Below are positions 10,100 through 22,000 of a stretch of DNA of 64,000 bases, piece after piece. The notes beneath the pieces were generated by a model. That model made no database searches. It was not told the origin of the DNA and saw only the letters and a list, made by a program, of their open reading frames with translations. The translations under genes and the position numbers were made by a program. How positions within the stretch are numbered: position 1 is the first letter of the stretch; each line of letters opens with the position of its first letter. The stretch covers positions 7,688,001 through 7,752,000 of the forward strand of contig OZ234498.1 in the NCBI GenBank assembly GCA_965153455.1, given 5' to 3'. The DNA is from Sphagnum compactum (taxonomy: Eukaryota; Bryophyta; Sphagnopsida; Sphagnales).

Positions 10100-11918
10100 T
10101 TGAACACCATTGTCAGATGTGGTACCCCTGAAAAAGTGGCCATGGAGCCTCCCCATAGTGCTCTACCATTTGTACCACTTGGATCTTATGCCTCTTTCCT
10201 CCTGTATGGAGTCATTTTGGAAACTGAATGGAATTTGAGACTGACAATATTTCCAAAGGTTTCTACTCCATTGGCAATTTTTCCATTCCTGCCTGCAATG
10301 ATTTACTGATTAAGATTTGTGAATTTGCAGTTGCACTTGACTGGCAGGTTCATTTCAGAAAACTCTTGGATGGATTCCCAAACTACCTTGGTGAAGTTTC
10401 TCTCATTGTTCTTGACCCCCTGCTGGGAGCTGATAATGAAGTCAGTGGGAATGTTATGGGGTTTAAGAAGTCAATACTACACATATTGCTGTTGAAGGTC
10501 TCTGAATATGTGTATGACTGTTGCCACTTATCAAACCCCTTTTCCACTTTTGGTTTGATTTTTTTCTCTGCTCTGTAGGGATTGGGTTCCTCTTCCATCA
10601 TGCTTGTTGATTTGCTGCTCTGTTGTGATGTTGGTCATCTCTCAATTCTATTTACGTTGACTTGAATCATATGGAGAAATTGTCAGCAGTTATAATATTC
10701 AGAAAGTTACAATACTTGGAAACAATTTGCAGCATAAAAGTCAAGCTGATTTGAAACTTTCATTGTCTTATTCTAACAGACGCTGCCACCCCACAGCTCT
10801 GTGCTCCTCATGAATGTTCATGTCACCTCTCTTCCAAAACAGATCATTGGGCCTGCTTGCAGAGCTTGTTCCATAGATGTAGTGCACCAAAGCACACTGA
10901 GTCTGATGGTCATCATTCTTACAAAAAGGATAATTCAGTCTTCTCGGGGAGCTCATTCCACGTATGGATCATGTCATGCACCAAGTACACCAAATCTGTA
11001 AATTAGAGATTCCCTTCTCCTCTTTGGAACTTAAGGTCAATAAAGGTTTCTTATTTATTCTTGGAGCCAATTCAGTTTTTAGTCATTAATTACTGCAGAC
11101 ATTAGAGAAAATGCTTCACCCAAAATGTGCATTTTATCAATGGAGTACACTTTTGTCACTGCCAGATGTGTCCGTTGTCATTGTAAAACACAATCTCCCA
11201 CTCTTTCAGATGTTTTTATATGTAGATGTATGAAGCTCCAGTCCATGATAAGAAGTATTGCACTGAAACTGCTCCACTGGTGAGTGATAAGCAAAGAATT
11301 TTCACTACTGTAACTGCAGTCTTCTTGATTAAGAAAAAACATTTGAAGGACCAGGCATCATGCACATGTGAATGAGTTATGATGCAGACTCCAACCCATG
11401 TTTCTTGACACCTTTGTCAACTGCAGGGCATGCTATTGCAGCCTTGCAACTATTGTGCAAAATTGAAGAACTCGCTAACACAAAGCACTGCCAGGACGTG
11501 TCTTAAAGCAGCATGCAAGGTCCGTTGTCAAGGGTTATCAGAACTTCAAATAACTGAAGTTTGGGTAGATGGCTGTGCAGACTAGACTGTAACAACTGTC
11601 AAATTCATGAGAAACAGATGAGGATCCCAGCATCAATTTCATCTGAGTAGTCAAGCCCCCCCACAGGTTGAGAACACACTCCACACTCTCATCAGATGTA
11701 AGTTAGATGGAAAGCAAGGGGGATGGGATATGTACCCTGCAGGTCTTTCCCTCACTTTCAGCCTGGAAACTCTGCAAGAGCTAGGTCATGTACTTCCAGG
11801 CATTCAAATGGATACTTCCCACACCAAGGGCACCGGCAAAATGGCAACATGGTTATCATTAGGAGATTTGTGAAAGTGAACAAAAATTTCAGTCTACCTT
11901 GCTGCTGCTACACTCTTG
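10100..11918. other. Gap between the PPR relic and the GH17 gene
   Basis: No recognisable gene. A 116-codon plus-strand frame at 10228-10578 lies just after the PPR relic but matches nothing I know. The right part, up to 11918, probably includes the 3' untranslated region of the minus-strand glucanase. Confidence 0.5.
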
Positions 11919-14679
11919 TTAGAGAAAGAGTACCATAGTCGCAACTGCAAAAGGGACAAGAATCCCACAGCACCATGTGAACAGTGATCCCTCCAGATGT
12001 GTTGCTTGGCTGCAGAGAGAGACACAAACTGATAAGTCATATTAACAGAGTTCCTGTATGTTTTAGTAGTGCCCCAAAACTCACTACCATTTCATTGGGC
12101 TTGCAAATTGAGGTACTGCTACTATTTCACATCTGCTGAACCCTCACGAGTCTCATCTAGCTCCAAAACTTATGCCTAAGAGCTTTTCTGACTATTAATT
12201 GTGAGCTGCTGCTTTGACCAGTAAATCCAGAAATGCATTTTATGAACCAGATCCTACCACTGAGCTTAAATTTCCATGACCTAAGACAGGAAAAAGAATT
12301 ACCTTGCTACATAAACGCATGACCCATAGCCTGTAAACAAGCCCAAAGCACTGTGTTAAGAGAATCACTGTTATCTAGAATTGTCCTTTTGTGATACAGA
12401 ACTCTCCAAGTGATCACAAGTACTTTTAAGAGTTGAAAAATACTCACTGGGGTCCACATTTGTCAGCTCTGCATCACCACCAAACACACATGACCTTGGG
12501 TCTGTTTGGAAATAGTGGTAGTAGATGTTAAATGCATAGGAGGCATGTGATACCACAGTGTTGGGTAGATAGCAGGCCCCTCCTGGCTGTATAGGGTCAC
12601 AATTAGCTAGGCCCGGTCCACATGCCCAGTCCAAACCCTGTTGCAAGCTACTGTTAGTTGCACTAGGCTTTGCCACACACCACACATAGGTTGCACTTGG
12701 TGGAGGTGGTTCGCTCCCACCACCACCACTGCCTGCAGATGGCCCTGAAGATGGCCCTGAAGATGGCCCTGAAACTGGTCCTGGTGACGGTGATCCACTT
12801 CCAGAACTCCCAGTAACAAAATCTATATCATACTTACTGCTCCCATTTGCATAAAACAGCCCGAAGTGTTGCATTGAAACTGGTCCTGGATTCAAATCTT
12901 CATCATAGAGGTCATAGATGTATGCATCAATCTCCTGGCCAGGTCTTAAAGGTGTCCCGGCATTAGTTTGAGTGATCCTCACCAGGTTGCTGAGGTAGGT
13001 CTTGGCATTGTCATAGTTTGCTGCAGTCTCAGATGGAGCTCCTTCCGAGGCCCACCCAGTCTCTGTTACTGTCACTGTAAGAGAACTATAATTGAGTGCT
13101 CCGATGGCAGAGATGAGTGCATCAACTTGAGCATCATACAAACTGTAATAAGTCAGATGGCTGCCAGTATCCAGGACCCCTGAAGTGAAATTGAACAGGG
13201 CATAGTTCAAAGGGATGTTATTGGTGTTTAACTCATATGACAGAAATGGGTAGACATTAAGCATGAAAAATGAATTAGTTGCTGCAAGGAAGGCCAGCAT
13301 GGACTGAAGTACTGGAATGAAGCTGTCTAAGAACACACCAGCAGAAGGTGGATAAGAATTCTCCAAAATTTCCAAATTCATTGGGGAAGAAACCTTTACC
13401 GATTTATCCAGTGTCAGATTCACTAACCCATAGTATAGATTCCACATAGCTGGGACAAGATATGAGGAGATATTTCTTTCAGTTATGAGCACATCAGAAC
13501 CCACAGCTATGGCATTAATGTTTGTTGTTTTAATGTAAGCAGCCACATTAGTGCGAATCCACTCAGCTGCCAATGATGGTGAGACTGCAAGGCCTGGTAT
13601 CTCATCATTGGTGATGCCAATGATTACCCTAATCTGTGTGAGTGAAAAAGCTTGAATCACACTTGGATCATAGTCATATATTCTAACTCTTGTTATGACA
13701 TTGTCCTGCAACAGTTGTGCTGCTTCTTGTGGTGTTGGTATGTTGTCCCCGTTTCGCCCATACACTGCCCCGATAGAGTTAGCATCTGCACACATTAAAA
13801 AAAAACAAAGGACAGACATTATAAATACTGAGTCTTAATCTGTTTTCAATCTCCTCTTCTCTTCAGAAGAATGTTAAACTCAGAATGCAAATCTTGCTGC
13901 CTGACTGAGAACTAACCATAGCGCCCAAAGTGGAGGCTACCTAAGTGTGTACAGTCAAGAATTGCTGGCTGGCCTCCCAGTGTTCCTCCTGACAATGTTG
14001 AACCACATACACAGCACACACACCCTTTGCAGAGAGAGAGAGAGAGATACATAACCTTGAGAGGAGCTTCATGCTCTCTCTCCACTCTTGTTCACCCTAC
14101 TACTACTTCACCATCATAAACTTTGTTTTCAGGTTGCATTGGCACTACCAAGGGAAAGTATCTCTTGAACGAAACCTAGGACCAAGACATTTTCTACACC
14201 GTCTCGGTCCATAGCTCAGTAATCCCTCACGGAGAGGATTGAGCTAAACCAGCTCCAAAAATCTACCAAGAAGATCTCAGAAAACTGGAGATTTCCAGCA
14301 CAGTATGGCAGGTTGAAGCTCCAGACAATAAGCTGGACATCAATCCTTGATTGCAGACTCGTTGCAGCACACAAGCCTAGAGCACCATACGGAACCCCCA
14401 TAGCAGAGAATCCGAGGTCCGGATTCCAGAGGCAGATAGACAGCTCTCGGCCCTGGTCTTCGCTTCCACACATTCCTACCCCTCCCCCCCATAGGTGCAA
14501 CGGCCAAGGCAACAAACAATCTCCAGGAACAGCTCGAAGAAAGGAGGAGACTTACCTGCAAGAAAAAAGGAGGAGAGCAAGCAGACGAGCGAGGCGCAGC
14601 AGATGATGGCGGCCGCAGCAAAAGAGATGACCGGGAGATTGAACAACCATGGGACCGCAGCTCGCACGCGAGGAGGCAT
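11919..14679 (-). CDS. GPI-anchored GH17 beta-1,3-glucanase with X8 (CBM43) domain, 4 exons
   Basis: The family hydrolyses or binds callose in the cell wall and at plasmodesmata. My exon model is 14679-14556, 13785-12448, 12330-12303 and 12009-11919. All introns are GT/AG, the phases agree, and the product is 526 residues. Exon 1 encodes a signal peptide with a hydrophobic core (IICCASLVCLLSSFFLA) that splices into DANSIGAVYGR, the mature GH17 start. The GH17 domain runs to about residue 366 with nucleophile Glu283 in TETGWAS. A GPSS-rich linker follows, then X8 from about Trp410 with its cysteines. Exon 3 (28 nt) completes X8 with SYGSCVYVA. Exon 4 adds a hydrophobic tail (CCGILVPFAVATMVLFL) that looks like a GPI-anchor signal. 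The usual acid/base site VGSEV reads VGSDV (Asp139). Without splicing, exon 2 would run to a stop at 12371, losing the last X8 Cys. Confidence 0.9.
12303..12330 (-). other. 28-nt microexon of the GH17-X8 gene
   Basis: The acceptor TTTACAG ends at 12331 and the donor GTAATT begins at 12302. The exon joins a split Ser codon on its left (A|GC) and another on its right (AG|C). It encodes YGSCVYVA, which matches the end of X8 domains I recall (DPSYGSC). If the 3' donor is not used the reading frame stops at once (TAA at 12301-12299), giving a secreted form without the GPI tail. Confidence 0.85.
12739..12774 (-). repeat. Three 12-bp repeats coding the GPSS linker
   Basis: GATGGCCCTGAA occurs three times in tandem on the plus strand, coding Gly-Pro-Ser-Ser units in the linker between the GH17 and X8 domains. 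Such linkers commonly vary in repeat number. Confidence 0.8.
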
Positions 14680-15290
14680 GGTAAGGCAAATCTAGAATCT
14701 TCACAATCCAAGAATCAATGTAGCAGCGGCGGCGCTACAAAGAAGCAAAGGAACCACCAGCGCTGATACTAGAAATCCACAGAAATCATTGCATCAATCT
14801 CATGAAGACGAAGAGAAGCAGCGCCATCACCAGATTGACCACCGGTCCTCCTCCCTCTCCTTCTCTTTCTCCTCCTTGCTCCTATTCCCGCGGCAGCAAC
14901 CACAGCGCGCCATGATCGATGCAGCTGGTGAGCATGGCGGCAGAGGAAGAAGAAGAAGAAGAAGAAGGAGAAGAGGGTGAAAACTTCATCAGAAACGGTG
15001 AACATGCTGATTCTTCTTCTTTTGATGATAACGATCACGAGCGAGAGAGAAAGAAAGAAAGAGAGAAAGAGCGATCGAAGCAACGACGCACAAAACCGAA
15101 AAAGTCTTCGGAAGAGGAGCGGAGCGCACGACAAGCCCGGGAGAAGCTTCCGGGTGGCATGACATGGCAAGGCAGGCAACCACCCACCCGGCCCACCATC
15201 GGCTCAAACTCCAAAGTTCCAGTGTTTCTTTTTGTGGACAAATTTGGCTATTTTTTTTCCATACAAGCCAAATTTGGTTATTTCAATTAT
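14680..15290 (-). promoter_or_regulatory. 5' region of the GH17-X8 gene with purine microsatellites and a CArG box
   Basis: This lies upstream of the ATG at 14679. It holds a (GAA)n run near 14945-14972 and a GAAAGAAAG-type run near 15045-15070 (CT-rich on the gene strand, common in plant 5' untranslated regions). At 15268-15277 there is CCAAATTTGG, a perfect match to the MADS-box CArG consensus. The start of transcription cannot be fixed. Long open frames on both strands here come from the low-complexity runs. Confidence 0.5.
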
Positions 15291-15299
15291 GAGCCTTTG

Positions 15300-18200
15300 A
15301 TTTTAATATGATTTTTTTTAATATGCACTTAAATTTTATTGGGGGCGTTTGAAACCAGCCAAGTTTCTAGTTTTCTTAAGATCAAAAAAAAACCAAACAC
15401 AATGTTATGAGTTTTCACTTTCAACAAGGGTACTAAAATTGCATATTCTTTTGAAATCAGCCATGGACATTTAATAATAATGAGAATAACTCAAATTGCA
15501 TTTTGATTCAATGAAGGCCCCCACAAAAAAAAAAACTTTTTAAATAAGTCAAGTTTCTAGTTGTTTTAAGATTAAAAAGAAAAAACATAATGTTATGAAT
15601 TTCTTTGAAAAAACCTTGAAAAAAATGCAAATGATTTTCATATTTTGCAAAGTGTGGTTTCTTTTAAAGAAACTTGGAAAAAATTCAAGTGGCTTTCAAA
15701 CTTGTTTTATGTCGAGCTTTTTACAAAGAACCTTAGACATTTTCAAGTGTTAGGGTTGAAGTTGAGGTCGAATTTTTAAAAAGTGGGGTCACTAAGGGTT
15801 TTTTCAAAATGTGAGGTTAGAGGTAGGGATATGAATTTAGCAAAATGGAAATTTTCAGATATATATCCCTATAAATTTGATCTAAAAACTTAAAAATAAT
15901 TGATTTTAGATTAAAAAACAGCCCAACACTAATATGGTCCTTAGATGAATTAAGGCTTTTAAGTCCAAATTTTACATTTCCTAAAACTAATCTAACTTTA
16001 AAAGGCTTCACTCAAGAAGATGAAGATATTAATGTAGGTGTTGGTTCGCAATGTGATTGTGTAGGAAGAGACTATGTAAATAAGCTTGAACACAGCGGCG
16101 GCTCAACAATTTTTTCAACCTAATGATAATGCCAAAAGAAACAATAAAACCCAAAATTTAAAAATAGAATTAATCTGATACAATTGTATTATAACTATTC
16201 AAAAATAATAATAATTAGATAATAATAATAATAATAATAATAATAATATCAAATTCTTAACGACACTAAATTTGTTCTATAGCCAAATTACCTCCTTTGG
16301 GACAATGAGGTAGAAGAAGACTAAGAAGTTCAAAAGAACTCCGATTCACAGTTTGGAAAGCCACTGATAGAGGGCCTTCTTTCACGTTGTATGGACATGT
16401 GCTTTTCATTGAAGAACTGCAAGTGTGTTGACAAGATGTAATTTTAATCAATGTTAGGACCTTCGGGGAACACATATTCCATGAGAACGAAAAAAATAAA
16501 AATATCAGTTTGTGATGAGTCGTACCTAATTGGACTCCTGGCTCTTGCATTTGGTCAACGTTTGATCAAAAAAGTTTATCAGCACTCTTCTTCTTTTGAT
16601 GAAATTTGGTCAAAAGGTCACTTTTTAGTCACTTTTTTTTGGTGATTTTTTTTTTTTTTTTCAAAAAAGAGTTACCAAATTTAGTCTTGAGATATGAGAT
16701 GACTGTGAGCACAACTAGTTGCAAAATAATAATAGGAAGTTACTCTCATCACAGAATCTGCCATCCTGACACCCTAATGGAAAGATGTCCTCATTGAGAA
16801 AGTGTGATGAGGGAGAACTTTTCCTCTTTGAAATGTTGCCTTTCCAAGAATTTCAAGGAACAATTTCCTATTGATTTAGTTGATTTTTTTTGAGGATTTC
16901 GAGGACATTTCTTTTTATTTTTTTAATCATTTTTTGCTCTGAAGTGCTGGAGCTTTTTTTTCAATTTCACAATGTAACATCATCTGGAAAAAAAAAATTA
17001 GAAAAAATTAGCAAGATTTAATATTAATTGGCTACACTTTGGGGGGAATGGTCCAAACTCCAAACTATAGAGAACAGGTGAAAACAAAAATGCCCAAAAA
17101 CTAAAATTTGGTTTCACCTCTTCAATTGTCAAGGTCAAAATTTGCAATATTTTTTGCCAAAAAGAAAACAAGGGGTGTGTGCCACACTGTGGCCTTGCCA
17201 TTTTTACATTGTAAAAATATCTGAAGGCAAAAGAAGAATTATGGAAACTCAAATATTTAACCATGCAAAAATATATAATCTTCATAAAAAAAAATCCTCT
17301 AAAAGAAACCAAAATCCTTCAAGATATTATAACTCTATAATAACTAATCTCAAGCGTCAACACAAGCCAAAAATATCATCTTTCAAACAATCCTCATATT
17401 AAAAAAAATAGACCTATTATTATTATTATTATTACCTAGGGGCTTATAAAAATCCCTTAAAGCTACTATACTCTAGAATGAATTTAAACACAATATCCTT
17501 GCCTTGCCTTGGTAGGCAAGGCCAATAATAAAACACTTCTCTTTGAAATGTGAGTTCCTTTTTTGAAAACTTCAACCAACTTTTTTCTATTTAGGGTTTA
17601 GGTTACGTAACCCTAAATATTGCTCCCTTTTAGAACTTTGAACTTTCTCAGTTTGAACTTGCCATAAAGTTTGAACTTGCAAAGCCACTTGCTTTCTACT
17701 TTCTCCTTCAAAAGAAACTTATGTACTACAACATGCTGTGATTGAGATGATTTTTTGTTTGTAAAATCAGTCTACCTAAGGTCCTTCCACATTTGTCTTC
17801 GTCAATATGCTGATCACCAAAGCCCAATCTCTAAAAGAAGTTCACTTGTTGATCACCAAACCTCTAAGCCCCCATTGAGGATATCTATCATGTTGAATCT
17901 CTTGATGATGATTTTGATGATCATGGAAGAACTTTATTTATTTGTTTAATGTTCATCCCCTAATCAATCTGCTCGTAACCAAACTTTTAATTTTACAACC
18001 CAATATGTAAATCATTCAGACCTACAAAGAAAAATGTGTCGTGTATTTAGAGTTAGCCTTGCAAAGCATAATTTTGTGTCTGCAGAGGGCACAACACTGT
18101 TGGTCTCTCATCCACAAATTCTGTAATAAATTTGCTGTAGCACAAAAGAAAAAGATTTGAACGTGGAATTACTTACTTAAAGTTTGCTGCTTTCTTTTTT

Positions 18201-18430
18201 TACTGATTCAGAAATGTTTGCTGTTGGATAGCCGAGTTCAGTTTGGCAGAAGACAAAGATTGGACATGGAAATTATTTGACCTGCTTTCATTTCATATGT
18301 GAATGAATACTTCCAAATTTTCCACTTCACCAACACTCAAACACTGAATTGTGCTGAATTAGGTCTCAGTTATATATTCTGCAAATCAGCAAGGTGACAG
18401 AAATATTGCATTATATATTTTTGCATGGTA
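15300..18430. other. AT-rich intergenic sequence with trinucleotide microsatellites
   Basis: No gene is recognised. An (AAT)n tract lies at about 16205-16248 and a shorter (ATT)n at about 17417-17435. A CCCAACAC motif at 15922-15929 matches the terminal motif of the TGTTGGG repeats found elsewhere. Confidence 0.6.
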
Positions 18431-18439
18431 CATTGTGTC

Positions 18440-18848
18440 GTACCGAGATTCACCTTGGTGCTCCTCACGTTTTTGTCTCTGTTCACGCACCTTGTTAAAC
18501 ACCTAAGCTATCTGCACATGACAAATCACGCACTGGTGAGATTCAGCATTCAGACTTGTTCTGTAACTTAGGTCTAATTTCGACCTTTAGATGAGTGGGA
18601 CTAAACCCGTTACAGACTTCACAACTGATTCAAGGCCTTGTTACTCGATAAATATCTCTCGTCTTTCAACTTAATCATAGATTTTTATTTAATCCAAGAA
18701 CTTAGTGCACTCAAAACATCTCATTGAGCCCCCTTCCTTGTACCCTCACTCGTCAACACCTATACAACTCATGAGTGGTGTCAAACTGGGAGTCGAACCC
18801 AGCTCCACACTTAGACTTGCAACCCAAACCACCGCAGGGCCGGCCCAT
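18440..18848 (-). mobile_element. tRNA-derived SINE candidate
   Basis: On the minus strand the head reads like a tRNA. There is an A-box-like CGGCCCTGCGGTGG (plus 18842-18829) and a B box GGGTTCGACTCCC (plus 18800-18788). The B box lies in a perfect T-arm: CTGGG, a 7-base loop TTCGACT, then CCCAG. No anticodon arm or acceptor stem of a working tRNA is evident. About 340 bp of non-tRNA sequence follows, as in plant SINEs. The 3' end and target-site duplication are not defined, so 18440 is a guess. Confidence 0.5.
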
Positions 18849-18921
18849 GGTGAATCCAGACTTGAACCCTGACTAAGCGAATCCTCTCATTCGAGGATCC
18901 ACCTAAAAAGGCATGTCAGGT

Positions 18922-19058
18922 AGCATCTGACATTTAAAAATTCCTTCTTCAATGCTGGTCTGCTATTAACTATCAATGGATTGGTATTGAGCCCAGTCTG
19001 ACTTTTTGGGTTTCCTGATTCTCACAGACTCCATTACAATTCCACTGGAGATGCTCCT
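18922..19058. mobile_element. Possible small MITE end (CTGGAGATGCTC)
   Basis: CCACTGGAGATGCTC at about 19044-19058 is the reverse complement of GAGCATCTCCAGTGG, the type of end carried by Tourist-like MITEs and by the two better copies in this window. The opposite end near 18930 (AGCATCTGACAT) matches only weakly, so the left limit is uncertain. Confidence 0.25.
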
Positions 19059-22000
19059 ACCCCCAAATTATTCCCTAGTCGTAAATGCTGCACAAGAGTC
19101 CAGGCATTTGCAAGTAGGGGAGTATAGTAGTGGGTCTGCTTCAACTTATGAAACATAACACGTGGCCTGTGCCACGTTTCAGCCATTGGCATGTTTCGAG
19201 CTGAGTTTTGAGCCATCAGCATTTGTCAACATGTTTTGGTATTATTTTTCATAGTATGTTTCATGTTGTTTGCTCCAGGTTAATAGCAATGGAAACATGT
19301 GATGCTACGTTTGTGTGAGTAATGTCAACGTGGTGGAGTTTTTAATGACCTTTGGCAATGGCGAGCTTGATGGGGTGCTTTAATCGAAGTTTTTGAAAAA
19401 TGGGTGTGCGATGGAGAGGATAAAGGATTGATTGTGCAAAGAGTTAAATATCTTTTCTTTGGATTAGAAAGTTCTAGTATGTGGATGCAATAGAGTTTAG
19501 ATAATTTGCTTTTTGTTGGGACTATTTGGGAGGAATGCCCACAATTAGAGTTCAAAATTCTCCAACTTCATTTCCTTTTCACTATGTTCTGAAGTTTGAA
19601 GGTTAAATAGGTATAGAGAAAAAACATGAATAAAATAGTAGATAGGATGGAAATGATGAAAATGATTGGGGAACTAATGCACTTGTTTGAATAGGGCATC
19701 AATGTTGCAATTTGTGGGGTATTGGGAATGTGGGGCAAAAATCAAGAGAATTTGCATTCAAGGAGTGAAACTCACATGTTGGGAATTCTAGGAAGGTTGT
19801 GTCACACCATTTTGAGACAAAAAAAAAAGGGGAAATTTGTTGGTGTTGGTAGTGGCTAAATCTTTCCTATCAAAATTTCCCAAGTGCATCTATTGGGTCA
19901 TGGTGGGTTATGAGAGAAAATGATGTTAATTGCTACCAAGTGAGATAATGATAGCTTGAAGAATGGTGGTCCAAAGATTTGGTCCGACAGATCTGCAATC
20001 TTACCATGTTTTCTTAATAGTTTAAACCTTTTGATCATAATTAGCAACTAAAGTTAGTGTTGTCGTTGTGGGGAAACACATGAGTATTGCTCAAGGACTT
20101 GTATGGATAATTTTGTTATGTGAGTAAGATGGGTTGCATGGGCTTTTTGTCATTGAAGAGTGCTTTTCTATGAATTAGATTTAGGATTTAGGAGGATTAA
20201 TTGAGGTATACACAACCTTTTTTTTCTACAATGTTTCTTAACTTGTGTTGACATGTTTCTTATCGTGTTTTCCATTGTGTTTCAAGTAGCATGTTTCATT
20301 ATTTTTTAAAATGTGTTTTGGCATGTTTCTTAACACATTTCGACATGTTTTGGAATGTTTAAAATCATATAGCATCATCTTGGCATCATTAGTACATGTT
20401 GTGTTATAAAAAAAATTTGTAACAAGTTATTATGTACAATTTTTCTATCTAAAATACCAAATATTTGAAAGTTCATATTTCCTATTAAACTCAATCAAAT
20501 AGGACATATGACCTCGTCAAAAGTTTTCCAATGCCAAGCAAATGAACAAGCAATAAAGTTGAAATATGAAATCTAAACATGAAGAATGAAACAAAGATTG
20601 CAAGATTTGAAGTTAACCTAAAATACTAAATCTACATGCAACATGAAATAAATGTTTGTTGCAAATTACACAAAATTGTTCTAATTATTTGAACTATAAC
20701 TACCAAAAAAAAACTACCCCACAACTTGGATTTTTTCATAGAAACATAGAAAAACTATGATATAACTAAGATTTAGCAAATTACATTTAAGCGAAGATGT
20801 GCATAAATAAAAAGGTCAATATTCATTGTTGTTACAAAAGAAGTCAATGACACACTCCACCTTGTTCTTTTCCTTTTCCATTCCCACCCTACTTTGAATG
20901 CGCAATAGTCTTTACCCTAAAATGCATAATGTCATGTAGATGATACAAAAGACAAGCAAAGATTAACAAAGATTTATTTGAAGCAAAAATTGGCAAAGAA
21001 TTATTTGCCTTGTTTTAGAAACAAATGAAGAAATTTCTTTAAATTCAAAACTCAAAGATTTCAAATTTCAAGATGAAACAAAAAAATCTGAAATATTCCC
21101 TTTAAAGTTGAAATGCGTAACATATAACAAGAAATAAATATTCACAAACAATTCAACAACTTGACCAGCAAACATAAAAACAGAAAAAAAACCAACAAAT
21201 ACAACAACAAACAAGTAAGACATAAGTATGTAAAATAGATTAAGCAAAACTAACCCCAAAAAAAAAAAAAAAACCCAAAGCAACAAGCAAAACAAGTAGA
21301 ACATTTAACAAAGAAAACAAACAACAAATAAACAAAACACTAGTCAAGCAAAACTAACAAACAAACCAAAATGGAAGAAAAATTAAAATTTGAATTTGAG
21401 AAACTTGGGCAAAAGTGGGTCTCACTATAACCAAAATGAGAGTCATACCAATTTCACTTGTTACAAAGCTTGAAGCTAACATAAGCATTTGTGCTAAGAG
21501 AATGATGCAAAAATTCAAATCCTAAAACCTATTTCTAGAACTATAACTTAATTGAAAATACCAACAAATTTGACCTAAAAACATCACATGGATCAGATCA
21601 CTCCGGATCTTCTCTTAATCAAAGTATCGTAGTCTTTTAATGTGACAAATTTCAAAGACAACTTCTGTTCATTCACAACAACTTCCCAAGACAAATTGCA
21701 TATTGCTTTCATTTAACCATAGCAAAGAAAATACTAACAAATATATTTTAGGCAATTGGATTTCTAAAAACAACAAGCCATTGACACTTCAAAAATCCCC
21801 AGTAATCCGACACTATACCCAAAGTTACTAAAAGATTAATTATTCGATCTCCAACTCCTCATGGAAACATCGCCAACAAACTAAGAAAAACACAACATAA
21901 ACTTTAATTACCACAAACAAACTAGTCCCTTCATGATCCCCTAGAGCTTGTCAACAACTCCAATGATGCTCCTACACATAATTAGATTTATCTACCCTAC

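Noticed and set aside
10228-10578. 116-codon frame after the PPR relic
   Set aside because: No recognisable motif or ATG context; kept only as a note in the gap entry.
12607-12819. Repetitive minus-strand frame (GHLQ repeats)
   Set aside because: It is the GPSS linker of the glucanase read in another frame.
13786-13819. ATG at 13819 as the start of the glucanase
   Set aside because: It lies in a polypyrimidine tract ending in TGCAG, a splice acceptor; the exon at 14679-14556 supplies a proper signal peptide in the right phase.
18449-18863. Inverted GGTGAATC/GATTCACC flanking the SINE candidate
   Set aside because: Eight bases in inverted orientation are not a target duplication and are probably chance.
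21068-21304. Hydrophobic 78-codon minus frame
   Set aside because: Phe/Leu/Val-rich output of an AAC/AAA-rich low-complexity stretch.
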